A DNA stretch of 64,000 nucleotides from CAZGHS01 sp964525495 (GCA_964525495.1 CAZGHS010000003.1:62001-126000), one strand, 5' to 3'; shown: positions 51,205 through 60,693, numbered from the stretch's first letter. Numbers and translations are program-made. Notes: generated from the letters alone by a model not told the origin.

Positions 51205-51540
51205 ATGCGCCACTATTCCCTTTCTTCCTGCGAACTATATGTAATGGAAAATCTTGTGGAGAAATGCAGAGGAGTTATCGGACGCACTGATCTTTTGAAT
51301 AAAGGGGCAATACTGATTCCTTCGTGCAACTGGGTGCATTCATTTTTTGTAGAGAAACCTTTACATATATTCTTTCTCTCCGATGATTACTCAAAGATCC
51401 TGCATACGGAGAGATTAAGTCCTAACAGAATTTCACACCCACATCCTGACGCAGCTCATGTTCTTGAAACATTAACTACTCATTCCCAAGAAAGTGTTGA
51501 TTTGGTTTTGTCATTTTTACATTCAGATAATTTTCAGTGA
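51205..51540 (+). CDS. DUF192-like protein
   Basis: 111 aa. The pattern CRGVIGRTDLLNKGAILIP, then WVHSFFVEKPLHIFFLSDD and LSPNRIS with AHVLET, follows the DUF192 fold signature (R..GLM.R, H.FFM..PLDV.F, P.R.S, VLE). No signal peptide, unlike many DUF192 proteins. It is cotranscribed with the CheY-like gene, starting 1 nt after its stop. Function of the family is unknown. Confidence 0.6.
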   Translation: MRHYSLSSCELYVMENLVEKCRGVIGRTDLLNKGAILIPSCNWVHSFFVEKPLHIFFLSDDYSKILHTERLSPNRISHPHPDAAHVLETLTTHSQESVDLVLSFLHSDNFQ

Positions 51541-51547
51541 TCTACTC

Positions 51548-51576
51548 TTGACCAAGTAGAATTTTTGCTATAGTAT
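51548..51576 (+). promoter_or_regulatory. Promoter of the Gld-like ABC operon
   Basis: TTGACC (51548-51553), 17 bp, TAGTAT (51571-51576). Predicted leader about 26 nt without an obvious Shine-Dalgarno. Confidence 0.6.
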
Positions 51577-51608
51577 GTAATACGTATATTCGCTAACTCA
51601 ACAAACGT

Positions 51609-52535
51609 ATGATACAAGTTTCTCATCTCAACAAATCCTATGCGGGCAATCCGATACTGAAAGATATTTCCTTTACAATTGATAAGGGTGAAATCATTGG
51701 ATTTTTGGGACCTAACGGCGCAGGTAAAACTACGACGATGCGTATTATCACAGGCTACCTCCCTCCTACTTCTGGCTTTGTCAAAATTGGTGGACAGGAT
51801 GTAGTAGAAAACTCGTTGCAGGCTCGTAGGAAAATTGGTTATTTGCCAGAGCACGTGCCACTTTATCTTGATTTAAATGTTGATGAGTACTTGTTGTTTT
51901 TTGCTCGAATAATGAGAGTTCCTGGTAAAGAGTTCAAGAATGAACTTGCTCGGGTAAAGGAGCGCACGGGGCTTACCGCTGTTTCAAAAAAATTAATTGG
52001 ATCTTTGTCTCGAGGTTATCGTCAGCGCGTCGGATTGGCACAAGCTTTGATTGGCAATCCTGAGGTATTAATCCTGGACGAACCGACTGTTGGTTTAGAT
52101 CCGGTGCAGATCATTGAGATTCGTGAATTGATTAAAGATCTCGCAAAACATCAAACAGTAATTTTGAGTACGCATATCTTGCCTGAAGTTAGTCAGATTT
52201 GTAGCCGTGTCCTTATTATAAATAAGGGAGCGATTATTGCCGACAGTAGTGTGCATGATCTTACTCAGAAAGATAAAACACGAAGTAAATTATTAGTGAC
52301 TGTTGGTGGCAAGATCGAGGAAGCTCTCAAGTCAATTCGTTCAGTCAACGGCATAACTCGTTCAGACAGTGTGCGCGATGGTGATGAGCATGTCATCACT
52401 GTTGAATCGCAATCTGATGTACGTCATCAATTATTGAAGAAACTTATTGATACAAATATTGATATTCGTGAATTTCGTAGTGAAAAGATTGATCTTGAAA
52501 GTATATTCCTTAAACTTGTAACGGAAGAGAAATAA
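51609..52535 (+). CDS. ABC transporter ATPase (GldA-like)
   Basis: 308 aa. Walker A GPNGAGKTTT, signature LSRGYRQRVGLAQAL, Walker B VLILDEPTVGLD and switch His in LSTHILPEV. A C-terminal extension of about 85 aa follows the nucleotide-binding fold, as in GldA/CcmA-like subunits. First gene of a four-gene unit with 1-bp gaps that matches the gldA-gldF-gldG arrangement. Confidence 0.92.
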   Translation: MIQVSHLNKSYAGNPILKDISFTIDKGEIIGFLGPNGAGKTTTMRIITGYLPPTSGFVKIGGQDVVENSLQARRKIGYLPEHVPLYLDLNVDEYLLFFARIMRVPGKEFKNELARVKERTGLTAVSKKLIGSLSRGYRQRVGLAQALIGNPEVLILDEPTVGLDPVQIIEIRELIKDLAKHQTVILSTHILPEVSQICSRVLIINKGAIIADSSVHDLTQKDKTRSKLLVTVGGKIEEALKSIRSVNGITRSDSVRDGDEHVITVESQSDVRHQLLKKLIDTNIDIREFRSEKIDLESIFLKLVTEEK

Positions 52536-52536
52536 T

Positions 52537-53241
52537 ATGAGAAATATTGGTGCAGTGTATTTAAAAGAACTTCGATCGTATTTTAGCTCATCAGTAGCTT
52601 ATATTTCGATTGCGCTGTTCTTAATTATCGGTGGGTTTTTCTTTTACTCCATTACTGTGGTGTCTAAGTCTGCATCTCTTGAGTATTCTCTATCCAACCT
52701 GGTTATAATTCTTATTTTTCTTATGCCTTTGGTTAGCATGCGGCTTTTATCTGAAGAAAAAAAGAGCGGGACATTGGAGTTGTTGCTTACCCGCCCTATT
52801 AAGGAAATTGAGATCGTATTAGGGAAGTTTTTTGCATCCGCTACAGTGTTGTTGGCAATGATACTTCCAACGGGACTCTACGGGGTGATTTTGTCACTAG
52901 TATCTAAGCCTGATATTTTGCCGATGGTTACTCAATATCTTTCGCTTTATCTGGTGGGGCTTTCATTTTTAGCACTCGGACTTTTCGCATCATCACTGAC
53001 AGAAAATCAGATTATCGCTGCGGCCATATCGTTTACCTTTATTTTGATAATGTGGCTTTTGACTTGGATAACAGGTTCTATGGGACCTGATAATATTATC
53101 GGATATTTCGCTATTTCAAGCCACTTTGAAGATTTAAATAAAGGCGTCGTTGATGCGCGTGATATTATCTTTTACTTGTCGTTTATTGTTTTCTGGATTT
53201 ATTTAACATCTAAAGTACTCGATACAAAGCGATGGATATAA
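52537..53241 (+). CDS. ABC-2 type permease (GldF-like)
   Basis: 234 aa with six membrane segments. Starts with VYLKELRSYFSSSVAYI, typical of ABC-2 permeases, and contains LLSEEKKSGTLELLLTRPI, the cytoplasmic coupling motif. Works with the ATPase upstream and the large GldG-like protein downstream. Substrate unknown. Confidence 0.9.
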   Translation: MRNIGAVYLKELRSYFSSSVAYISIALFLIIGGFFFYSITVVSKSASLEYSLSNLVIILIFLMPLVSMRLLSEEKKSGTLELLLTRPIKEIEIVLGKFFASATVLLAMILPTGLYGVILSLVSKPDILPMVTQYLSLYLVGLSFLALGLFASSLTENQIIAAAISFTFILIMWLLTWITGSMGPDNIIGYFAISSHFEDLNKGVVDARDIIFYLSFIVFWIYLTSKVLDTKRWI

Positions 53242-53242
53242 T

Positions 53243-54712
53243 ATGAAACTGAAATTTGATTTTAAAACTATTCGTGATCGTGCTCTTGGTGTAATAAAAG
53301 GAATGCCTGGACAAGCGGGCAATGCTTTAAAGTCTCGCCAAACACAATATGGTAGCCATAGTTTTATTTCTATATTGGTAGTTGCAGCAATACTTGTTAT
53401 TTTGAATCTTATAGCCAAAAACGCAGGGCTTCGATGGGACACAACGAAGAACCAGGTATATTCTCTCTCTAAGGAAACTATTGAAACAATAAAAAAAGTT
53501 AAAGAGCCAATTAAAGTATATGCGTTTTTTGAGCCAGGTGCTGAAGTTGAGGCAATGAAGTTGCTCAAGGAATATTCTTCTCGCAATCAAAATATCAAAC
53601 CTGAGTTTATAGATTTGTATTCTAAAGGTGAGTTGGCTGCACAGTATGGTATTCGTAGACCAAACACTGTAGTGTTTGTGCAAGGCAATAAGCAAGAAGA
53701 AACACTGTCTCCGACTGAAGCGGAGTTTACGTCAATACTTATCCGATTGCAGGATCAGCGTAAAGTTAATGTTGTCTTCTGGACAGGAAATGGTGAAAAA
53801 GATCCTGACGCTGAGGATGAATCTGGTTTTAGTGAAGTAAAGAATACGTTAGCTCGAATGAATTATGTAGTAACCAAGCAGGATGCATTGAAGGATCCGA
53901 CTGTTGCATCAGATACAGGTATTTTGGTTATAGCTGGTCCACAAACTCCGTACTCTTCTCGTCAAATTGAAGCGTTGAACGCATATTTAGGCCGAGGCGG
54001 ACGAGCTTTTGTAATGCTTGATTCTCTCCAGGATAATCGCAAAATTGGAATTGAAGATGTGTTATCAAAGTATGGGGTGAATATTAAGAATGGATTTGCA
54101 TTTGATCCCGCTCTCTATATTAGTGCTCCATTTAATCCTGCTATTGTGGAATACCCTCGACATACAATTACTGAATCGATTGAACGATCGGTGTATGGTG
54201 CACCTCAAGAAGTGAGACCAGGTACTGTGCCAGGTCAGGCTTCGGTCGAGACGCTTATGTCGACAAGTCCTCAGTCATGGTTAGAAGTGACGCCATTGAA
54301 GCTTGGATCAAGCATGCCAGAGAAAAATACACAATCTGGTGATGTTGAAGGCCCTATTCCAATCGGAGTAGCCATGAAGTATACGAATCCGGATAAAAAT
54401 GATCAATCGAAGCAAGTTCGACTCGTCGTAATCGGAGATTCTGAAATGGGAACCAATCCAGTGGTGGTATTCCATCCTGAGAATAAGCTCTATTCCCCTG
54501 GTAATATTGCTTTGGTCAGTAATTCAGTGGGATGGTTGGCTGAAAGAGAAACACTTAATATTGTGCCGAAGGATCGCACTCAAGACACAATTAGTTTAAC
54601 AAATGTACAAGAAAAGCAAATTTATTACTTTGTATTGTTTGGCATGCCAGGGTTTGTTTTACTACTCGGTATATTAGTCTGGCGTAATAGACGGAAATTT
54701 AAATCGTTATAA
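53243..54712 (+). CDS. GldG-like ABC-associated membrane protein
   Basis: 489 aa. N-terminal helix (about 35-55), then WDTTKNQVYSLSKETIETIK, a hallmark of GldG/ABC_transp_aux proteins, then a periplasmic-type alpha/beta domain of the DUF4350/ThuA-like fold (GILVIAGPQTPYSSRQIEAL, GRGGRAFVMLD), and a C-terminal membrane helix (YFVLFGMPGFVLLLGILV). Probably the outer-face partner of the ABC pair. Confidence 0.88.
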   Translation: MKLKFDFKTIRDRALGVIKGMPGQAGNALKSRQTQYGSHSFISILVVAAILVILNLIAKNAGLRWDTTKNQVYSLSKETIETIKKVKEPIKVYAFFEPGAEVEAMKLLKEYSSRNQNIKPEFIDLYSKGELAAQYGIRRPNTVVFVQGNKQEETLSPTEAEFTSILIRLQDQRKVNVVFWTGNGEKDPDAEDESGFSEVKNTLARMNYVVTKQDALKDPTVASDTGILVIAGPQTPYSSRQIEALNAYLGRGGRAFVMLDSLQDNRKIGIEDVLSKYGVNIKNGFAFDPALYISAPFNPAIVEYPRHTITESIERSVYGAPQEVRPGTVPGQASVETLMSTSPQSWLEVTPLKLGSSMPEKNTQSGDVEGPIPIGVAMKYTNPDKNDQSKQVRLVVIGDSEMGTNPVVVFHPENKLYSPGNIALVSNSVGWLAERETLNIVPKDRTQDTISLTNVQEKQIYYFVLFGMPGFVLLLGILVWRNRRKFKSL

Positions 54713-54713
54713 T

Positions 54714-55277
54714 ATGTTAGCTCGATATAAATCTACTTTCATCTTAGTTCTGCTTTTAGGCCTGTTGTATGGATCCTATTATTATTGGTTTCGTACTCCC
54801 AAGGAAAGTATTGCACCGAGCGCAACCCCTGAGATTGTTCAACTTTTTAATTACACTGAGACTGATATTGCCGAAGTTTCTTGGAAGTACGCTTCAGGAT
54901 CAGGTACTCTCCAGCGCAGTGATGCAGGTTGGAAACTCGTGTCCCCTCCTGTTAGCGTTGATCAAGCTAAAGTCGGCGCTTTTATATCTAGTTTTACACG
55001 ACTTGATGGACAGTACCGATATAGCTTGGATAAAGTTAGTAAGGAAACAGCAGGTGTAAATAACCCTAGCTATACCCTGACAGTAAAGAAAAAGGATGGA
55101 AATGTTCAAACGCTTTTGATAGGCAGACAGGCTATCGGCGGCGATTATTACTACGCCTTTAAGGAAGATACTGATTTTGTGACGCTTTTGAGCTCATATG
55201 TTATAAGTGGTATGGAGATTGACCCATATAGTCTCTCCCCAAGTCCGTCAGGATCCCCTGCGGCCATGACCCCTTAA
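54714..55277 (+). CDS. DUF4340-type protein of the Gld-like operon
   Basis: 187 aa. One N-terminal membrane helix (FILVLLLGLLYGSYYYW), then a beta-rich domain with WKYASGSGTLQRSDAGWKL and VSVDQAKVGAFISSFTRL, the DUF4340 repeat pattern (single copy here; other bacteria often have two or more). It is the last gene of the ABC unit, 1 nt after the GldG-like stop. Confidence 0.75.
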   Translation: MLARYKSTFILVLLLGLLYGSYYYWFRTPKESIAPSATPEIVQLFNYTETDIAEVSWKYASGSGTLQRSDAGWKLVSPPVSVDQAKVGAFISSFTRLDGQYRYSLDKVSKETAGVNNPSYTLTVKKKDGNVQTLLIGRQAIGGDYYYAFKEDTDFVTLLSSYVISGMEIDPYSLSPSPSGSPAAMTP

Positions 55278-55282
55278 GGATG

Positions 55283-55311
55283 ATGACAAACGCGTAAACG
55301 TGTGGTAGAAT
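55283..55311 (+). promoter_or_regulatory. rpmE-prfA promoter
   Basis: ATGACA (55283-55288), 17 bp, TAGAAT (55306-55311) with a TGG extension. The leader carries GTGGAGG before the rpmE ATG. Confidence 0.65.
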
Positions 55312-55333
55312 ACTTTGAACGTGGAGGTTACTT

Positions 55334-55675
55334 ATGCAGGGAAATATACATCCGACTTATTTTGTTACAGCTAAAGTAGTTTGTTCTTGTGGAAACACTT
55401 TTGAAACGGGCTCAGTAAAAGAGGAAATCCGAGTTGAAATCTGTTCAGCTTGTCATCCTGTTTATACAGGTGTTAAGCGCTTTATCGACACACTTGGACG
55501 TGTTGATAAATTTGTTATGGCTCAAAACGCAGCAGCAGCTAAACAGGCAGCTATACAAACAAAGAAGCAATCTAAAAAAGACGATACAAAAGCACAAGCT
55601 TCAGCACCTCGAACTATCAAAGAGATGCTTGAGATGGTTGACACAGGCGATACTAACCAGGCAAAATCAGCTTAG
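55334..55675 (+). CDS. rpmE: 50S ribosomal protein L31 with C-terminal extension
   Basis: 113 aa. First 65 residues are L31 with the zinc-binding pairs CSCG and CSAC (C+ type) and HPVYTGVKRFIDTLGRVDKF. The remaining 45 aa are a Lys/Ala/Gln-rich, then acidic tail, not part of normal L31 (about 70 aa). ATG has GGAGG at good spacing. prfA follows after 3 bp, a common pairing. Confidence 0.95.
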   Translation: MQGNIHPTYFVTAKVVCSCGNTFETGSVKEEIRVEICSACHPVYTGVKRFIDTLGRVDKFVMAQNAAAAKQAAIQTKKQSKKDDTKAQASAPRTIKEMLEMVDTGDTNQAKSA

Positions 55676-55678
55676 TTT

Positions 55679-56761
55679 ATGGATTCAAAACTCATCGATA
55701 TACTCTCAGAGTATGAACGTTTAACTGCGTCTTTTAGTGATTCAGCTGTTACTTCAGATTCTCAAAAACTTGCAGAAGTTACTCGTAGTCTTGGCGAAAT
55801 CCAGGAAGTGGTTTCCTTATCTAAAGAACAAAAAGCACTTGAAGATAAGATTGCCTCTAATGAAACTTTTCTTGAAGACTCCTCGCTTGATGCTGAACTG
55901 AAAGAGATGGCTAAATCTGAAATTGAATCAGATACTGCTCGTCTTACAGACGTAATATCTCAATTACATGGACTCCTCTACCCTTCTCCTGATGCAGCTT
56001 TAGATAAAAAGGCTGTTACTGTCGAAATTCGCGCCGCCGCTGGTGGTGACGAAGCCGGATTATTTGCTTCAGAGTTGTATCGTATGTATTCGCGTTATGC
56101 GGAATTGCACGGATGGGAAGTCGTCGAGCTTGATCGTAATGAAGGCGGACTTGGGAATATTAAGCAGGTCACTGCAAAGATTGTTGGTAAGGGAGCGTAT
56201 GGAATTTTGAAATGGGAATCAGGAGTGCACCGAGTGCAGCGTGTGCCGAAGACGGAGTCTTCAGGTCGTATCCATACCTCTACCATAACTGTAGCTATGA
56301 TGCCTGAAATTGAAGAAAAAGAATTTCACTTGAATATGTCAGAAGTAGAACTAGAAACATTCCGCGCTGGTGGTCATGGTGGTCAGAATGTTAACAAAGT
56401 TGAAACTGCCGTGCGTTTGACTCATAGACCTTCAGGTATCGTAGTAGTTTGTCGTACAGAACGATATCAAGGACGGAACCGTGAAATTGCTGAGAACATG
56501 CTTCGTGCTAAGCTGTGGGAAAAGGAGCGGGCACAGGAGGTGTCAGCCGTTGAGTCGAATCGTAAGGCTCAGGTTGGCAGCGGAGATCGCTCTGAGAAGA
56601 TTCGTACATATAACTTTCCTCAGTCTCGTGTAACTGATCATCGGGTTGGAAAATCTTGGTACAACATCGAGGGGATTATGAATGGTGAAATTGCTGAGAT
56701 GCTTGAATATATCCGACTTAATATAGGTATTGTTGAAGGCGAACTGGATTCGGATGAATAA
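55679..56761 (+). CDS. prfA: Peptide chain release factor 1
   Basis: RF1, 360 aa, reads UAA and UAG. The catalytic GGQ lies in FRAGGHGGQNVNK. The codon-recognition loop reads VPKTESSGRIHTS, the PxT type of RF1 rather than SPF of RF2. prmC, which methylates the GGQ Gln and often follows prfA, is not adjacent. Confidence 0.96.
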   Translation: MDSKLIDILSEYERLTASFSDSAVTSDSQKLAEVTRSLGEIQEVVSLSKEQKALEDKIASNETFLEDSSLDAELKEMAKSEIESDTARLTDVISQLHGLLYPSPDAALDKKAVTVEIRAAAGGDEAGLFASELYRMYSRYAELHGWEVVELDRNEGGLGNIKQVTAKIVGKGAYGILKWESGVHRVQRVPKTESSGRIHTSTITVAMMPEIEEKEFHLNMSEVELETFRAGGHGGQNVNKVETAVRLTHRPSGIVVVCRTERYQGRNREIAENMLRAKLWEKERAQEVSAVESNRKAQVGSGDRSEKIRTYNFPQSRVTDHRVGKSWYNIEGIMNGEIAEMLEYIRLNIGIVEGELDSDE

Positions 56762-56857
56762 CTTTAGCAAATGAATAGGGATGTTTGAGCCTAGTATTCA
56801 ACTAAAGTACCTACTATTATACTACTTTTCGAGTTTGGAGTCAAATGCTATAGGTCG

Positions 56858-57973
56858 CTATTCGCTACCTTCGCCAATTGTCACACGTACAGACTGTGTT
56901 TGGCCATCTCGATAATACTTCATTTCAACTTGTTGATTTACCTTGAGTGATTGGATTACTTCTGATAATTGTTTGTCGTCAATAAGTTTGACTCCATTAA
57001 TTTCAGTGATAATGTCCTCTGCTTGAATTCCAGCTTTTTCTGCAGGACCGCCCTCGACCGTATCAAAAACGTATGCTCCTTCGGGAATTTCGTTAATAAG
57101 TGCGAGCCGTTTTGTGATCATGCGATACTCAACTCCGAGGAACGGGCGAGAGATTTTTCCTGATGCAAGGAACTCATTAATTGCTGGTTTAGCTGAATTG
57201 ATAGGAATAGCGAAGCCAATGTTCTGTGCGCTTCCCGCTGCCACAGCGGTGTTAATGCCGATTACCTGTCCTGCAATGTTCAGAAGTGGACCGCCTGAGT
57301 TTCCAGGATTGATTGCCGCATCTGTTTGGATGAGATTGCCCAGTTGTTCTGAATTGCGTCCGAGCTGATCGGTTGCTTCAATGTTTCTATCTAAGCCTGA
57401 GACCACACCTACCGTGACAGTATTCTTAAATTCACCAAGCGCATTTCCCATCGCAACAACTGTTTGCCCTACATCTAGTTTCGATGAATCGCCGAATTGT
57501 ACAGCTTTTAGCCCTGTGGCATCTACTTTCAAGAGTGCAATGTCATTGAGTGGGTCCTGGGTGATTTTTTTGACGTCGTATTTTTTGTTATCGTTTGTGA
57601 TCACGACGTAGCTTCCCGCTGATTCGACTACGTGTTTATTTGTAAGAATCACACCGTTGCTATCGACAATAAAGCCTGTGCCAATGCCTGACTCGTTTGC
57701 TCCTGGGACGGGGTTGCCTCCTGGCTCTACCGTATCGAATGGCGTGCGACCTTGTCGTTTGATGGCAATAGATACCACGGATGGTCCAACTTGTTTGACG
57801 ACCTCAACTACATCAGACTTTTCTTTTACTACTGTTGTCTCTTTGCCGTTGCTGGATTGAGTAAGCGGATTACTTACAGGAAGTTTTGGGTCAGTAACTT
57901 TTGATAGTGCAAAAAGTCCTACTCCAACACCTACTCCGATGAGTAAAATTAAGAGATTTTTTGCGTGGCTCAT
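56858..57973 (-). CDS. HtrA/DegP-type serine protease
   Basis: 371 aa. N-terminal membrane anchor (NLLILLIGVGVGVGLFAL), then the trypsin-like domain with His in TNKHVVES, Asp in NDIALLKV and Ser in NPGNSGGPL, and one PDZ domain (about 275-365). One PDZ and an uncleaved anchor are the DegS/HtrA-Gram-positive layout. Removes misfolded exported proteins. Start ATG overlaps the rplI stop (ATGA). Confidence 0.94.
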   Translation of the reverse strand: MSHAKNLLILLIGVGVGVGLFALSKVTDPKLPVSNPLTQSSNGKETTVVKEKSDVVEVVKQVGPSVVSIAIKRQGRTPFDTVEPGGNPVPGANESGIGTGFIVDSNGVILTNKHVVESAGSYVVITNDNKKYDVKKITQDPLNDIALLKVDATGLKAVQFGDSSKLDVGQTVVAMGNALGEFKNTVTVGVVSGLDRNIEATDQLGRNSEQLGNLIQTDAAINPGNSGGPLLNIAGQVIGINTAVAAGSAQNIGFAIPINSAKPAINEFLASGKISRPFLGVEYRMITKRLALINEIPEGAYVFDTVEGGPAEKAGIQAEDIITEINGVKLIDDKQLSEVIQSLKVNQQVEMKYYRDGQTQSVRVTIGEGSE

Positions 57974-58386
57974 TTCGTACCTTCCTTTGTAACAGTGATA
58001 GTAATTTTTGCGTGGTATTGTCCCGCTTTTAACTCTATGTAGTGTGCACCAGATTCCTTAATAGGAGCTGAAAGTTGGATGTATTGTTTGTTTATACCTA
58101 TGTGTTCGGAGATTTCCTTAGCAGTAATCGATCCGAAAAGCTTGCCAGTCGCGCCTATCTTGTCAGTTTTTATAGTGAATTCTTTTCCTGACACGGACTC
58201 AATGTATTTTTCATCTTCCTTGTCTTGTTGTTTGCGTTGCGCTTCAGCTTGCTTGAGCTGCTGATCACGCTTCTGAATTTCCTGTGGAGACGCGATAATT
58301 GCCAACCCGCGCGGCAATAAATAATTTTGAGCATAGCCTTCGCTCACGTCTTTGACGGTGTTGTCTTTCTTTATTATTACTTTCAT
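57970..58386 (-). CDS. rplI: 50S ribosomal protein L9
   Basis: 138 aa. MKVIIKKDNTVKDV and GYAQNYLLPRGLAI match the L9 N-domain; the connecting helix (residues 41-75, QEIQKRDQQLKQ) and C-domain (KLFGSITAKEISEHI) are complete. Several CPR groups lack L9, so its presence narrows the lineage. The site GGAAACGAG precedes the ATG. htrA overlaps by 4 bp, an unusual partner. Confidence 0.94.
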   Translation of the reverse strand: MKVIIKKDNTVKDVSEGYAQNYLLPRGLAIIASPQEIQKRDQQLKQAEAQRKQQDKEDEKYIESVSGKEFTIKTDKIGATGKLFGSITAKEISEHIGINKQYIQLSAPIKESGAHYIELKAGQYHAKITITVTKEGTK

Positions 58387-58407
58387 ACTCGTTTCCAGTC
58401 CGGGCAG

Positions 58408-59628
58408 TTATTTTAATAACTCTACGGCTTTGTCGAGCTGAGGATCCTTGTTCGCTAAGATATCTTCTTCTGTGCGCTTTACTTCAATGTCTGGCTTTAG
58501 ACCTTCTTTATGAATCCATTTTCCTGAAGGAAGGAGCCACTTTGCGGTTGTAATATGGAGTCCAGCCCCGCCTGACAAATCCTCAACTTCCTGTATTGTA
58601 CCCTTTCCGAAGGATTGTTCGCCAACCAATTTAGCTTTGCCTGTATCCTGCAAACCACCAGCTACGATTTCTGAGGCTGATGCTGAGCCCTTATTGATGA
58701 GTCCGACTACCTGTACTCCTGCCAGTCGCTGTGCATGGCTGCTTGTCGCCTTTCGGCGCTCACCAAGATAGTTCTCTTGTTGGACTACTACACCATTTAT
58801 GAAATCTGAGTTTATATATTCAGCTGTATCGAGATAACCGCCTGGATTATTACGAACGTCCAGCGCAACTTTCTTTATGTTCTGACTGTTAATTGTTCGA
58901 ACAGCTTCGTCCCATTCAGACTTGGTAGTATCGCCGAATCTGTTAATTTTGACGTGGGCAATCGTATTATTTTCAATCATTTTTACTTCTACACTTTTTA
59001 CTATGATTGTGTCTCGCGTGATTTCAATATCGGTCAGCTCTGTTGATGTTTCGTGCTGAATCTTTAATTTAACTTTAGTACCTTTTTCGCCACGGATTTT
59101 TTCTACTGCTTCTGGTAACGATAAACCGATAGTATCTTTTTCGTCTATAAACCAGATTTTATCTCCGGCCCGTATACCTGCTTTTTCTGCTGGTGAACTC
59201 GTGATTGGTGATACTACGATAAGTTGCTTATCTTTATTAAATCCAAGTTGCATGCCGACGCCTTCGAAGCGACCGTTGAGGTCTTCTTTGGAGTCCTCGT
59301 TTTGAGATTTTGTTAGATATACAGAATATGGATCATCAAGGGCTTCAATTAATCCGGCTGTAGCGCCTTCTATCAACTTTTGACCTGTTACTTTATCTTT
59401 CTCTATATATTTTGTGCTTGCGATGCGCCAAACATTCCAGAACTGAGTCATGTCGACATCGGCGATATCTGCTGGACGCTTGCTTTCGATCTGGATCTTA
59501 GGTAACGATTGCGAATTTAAACGCTCAATCGTTATATCGTTCTGACCGAGTTGCCAGCCGATTAATAAGGACACTAAACTCACTCCGCCGAGGGAGAGTA
59601 CTTTTTTCTGTAAAGGTGAAAGATTCAT
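58408..59628 (-). CDS. C-terminal processing peptidase (S41, CtpA-like)
   Basis: 406 aa from ATG 59628 (MNLSPLQKK); a longer frame runs 12 codons upstream but contains the -10 box. One N-terminal helix (VLSLGGVSLVSLLIG), a PDZ domain (about 110-190) and the S41 catalytic domain with Ser in KGSASASEIV and Lys in GEQSFGKGTIQE. It trims C-termini of exported proteins. The only gene in this minus-strand group with a clear own promoter. Confidence 0.93.
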   Translation of the reverse strand: MNLSPLQKKVLSLGGVSLVSLLIGWQLGQNDITIERLNSQSLPKIQIESKRPADIADVDMTQFWNVWRIASTKYIEKDKVTGQKLIEGATAGLIEALDDPYSVYLTKSQNEDSKEDLNGRFEGVGMQLGFNKDKQLIVVSPITSSPAEKAGIRAGDKIWFIDEKDTIGLSLPEAVEKIRGEKGTKVKLKIQHETSTELTDIEITRDTIIVKSVEVKMIENNTIAHVKINRFGDTTKSEWDEAVRTINSQNIKKVALDVRNNPGGYLDTAEYINSDFINGVVVQQENYLGERRKATSSHAQRLAGVQVVGLINKGSASASEIVAGGLQDTGKAKLVGEQSFGKGTIQEVEDLSGGAGLHITTAKWLLPSGKWIHKEGLKPDIEVKRTEEDILANKDPQLDKAVELLK

Positions 59629-59635
59629 AAAGATT

Positions 59636-59664
59636 ATTCTAACGAGATTAAGGTAAAATTTCAA
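59636..59664 (-). promoter_or_regulatory. ctpA promoter (leaderless type)
   Basis: Minus strand TTGAAA (59664-59659), 17 bp, TAGAAT (59641-59636), 7 nt to ATG 59628. It lies across the last codons of the upstream gene and decides the start codon. Confidence 0.8.
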
Positions 59665-60688
59665 TATTTGCTAATGGTATAACTTGTTCTGTGTTGTGAA
59701 TGGCGATTTTTGCCACGTCAGTTCTGATTCCTGAAGGTAATGGATAATTTTCGATAAGGTCTTTAACTACACCTGTCTGCCCTGTAAAGTTATCAAATGC
59801 GATGCGTATAGTAGTCCCAACTTTTAATTTAGATAGAGTTACTGATTTTGTGATTGTTCCTAATGATTCCATGGGGATGAGCAGCTTTTTTTCGATTCCG
59901 TTGATAAACGAATAATAATTATCGCATTTTTTGAGTTCTTCGTATGTTTTTTCGTTAATAGCGATATTACCATATCCTTCGAGAGCTACCATTGTAAATC
60001 CGATGTCGCTGTCTTTTTGAACTGACAGGATATCTTTATAGTCGATTCCGCCCACGATGCATCCAGATACTCCCATATTAATGCACTTTGTTATAGCTTC
60101 TCTTGTGAGCATGCTGCCGCCAACTATTATCTTTCCTGCGTGATCTTCGTTAATCATATATTCACGGATGACTTCGTATGGCGATGCGATTATTTTTATT
60201 GCGCCGTTGCGTTCGAATCCTCGACCAGCACGTCCTTCCACTTCAATCACCTGAGTTTCTATTTTAATGGTGCTATCCTTAATTTCGACTACTTTACCCC
60301 ATACTCCTGTTGGAATAAGTTCGTGCTTGCGCGTCATTTTGAGAAGAACCTGACCATTGGTGTCATTGATACTTTGGATGATTCCATCGACTGGAGCGGT
60401 TACCTTTGTTGTTTCTTTGCTTAAGATTTTTGTTTTTTCTGCAACGATCTCGCCTTTGTAAATCTTCTCGCCTTCTTTTCGTACTACGTATTGCTTGAGG
60501 TTTTTTGCAGGTATTCCAAGAATGACTGCAGCGTTGATGATATGGAATCCGGCTGAGGGTTTAGTTTCGGCTAAAATATCTGACGGTGAGACGATATCTC
60601 CATCCTTCACTTTGATAGTACTGTTGTTGGGCAGTTTGCGTTCGATTATTTTTCCTGCGACTTTTTTGATTGGAGTAAATATGTTCAT
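59648..60688 (-). CDS. Unknown protein with barrel-sandwich and KOW-like segments
   Basis: 346 aa, soluble, not recognised. Residues about 15-130 look like two biotinyl/lipoyl-type barrel-sandwich hybrids (VKDGDIVSPSDILAE, RKEGEKIYKGEIVAEKT, TAPVDGIIQSIND). The middle (about 165-275) contains repeated Gly-rich stretches (GKIIVGGSMLTREAI, GVSGCIVGGIDYKDI). The end has a KOW/beta-barrel-like part (IRIAFDNFTGQTGVVKDLIE). Similar layouts occur in multi-gene envelope loci of Chloroflexi and CPR, but no function is known. Confidence 0.7.
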   Translation of the reverse strand: MNIFTPIKKVAGKIIERKLPNNSTIKVKDGDIVSPSDILAETKPSAGFHIINAAVILGIPAKNLKQYVVRKEGEKIYKGEIVAEKTKILSKETTKVTAPVDGIIQSINDTNGQVLLKMTRKHELIPTGVWGKVVEIKDSTIKIETQVIEVEGRAGRGFERNGAIKIIASPYEVIREYMINEDHAGKIIVGGSMLTREAITKCINMGVSGCIVGGIDYKDILSVQKDSDIGFTMVALEGYGNIAINEKTYEELKKCDNYYSFINGIEKKLLIPMESLGTITKSVTLSKLKVGTTIRIAFDNFTGQTGVVKDLIENYPLPSGIRTDVAKIAIHNTEQVIPLANIEILP

Positions 60689-60693
60689 ATTTT

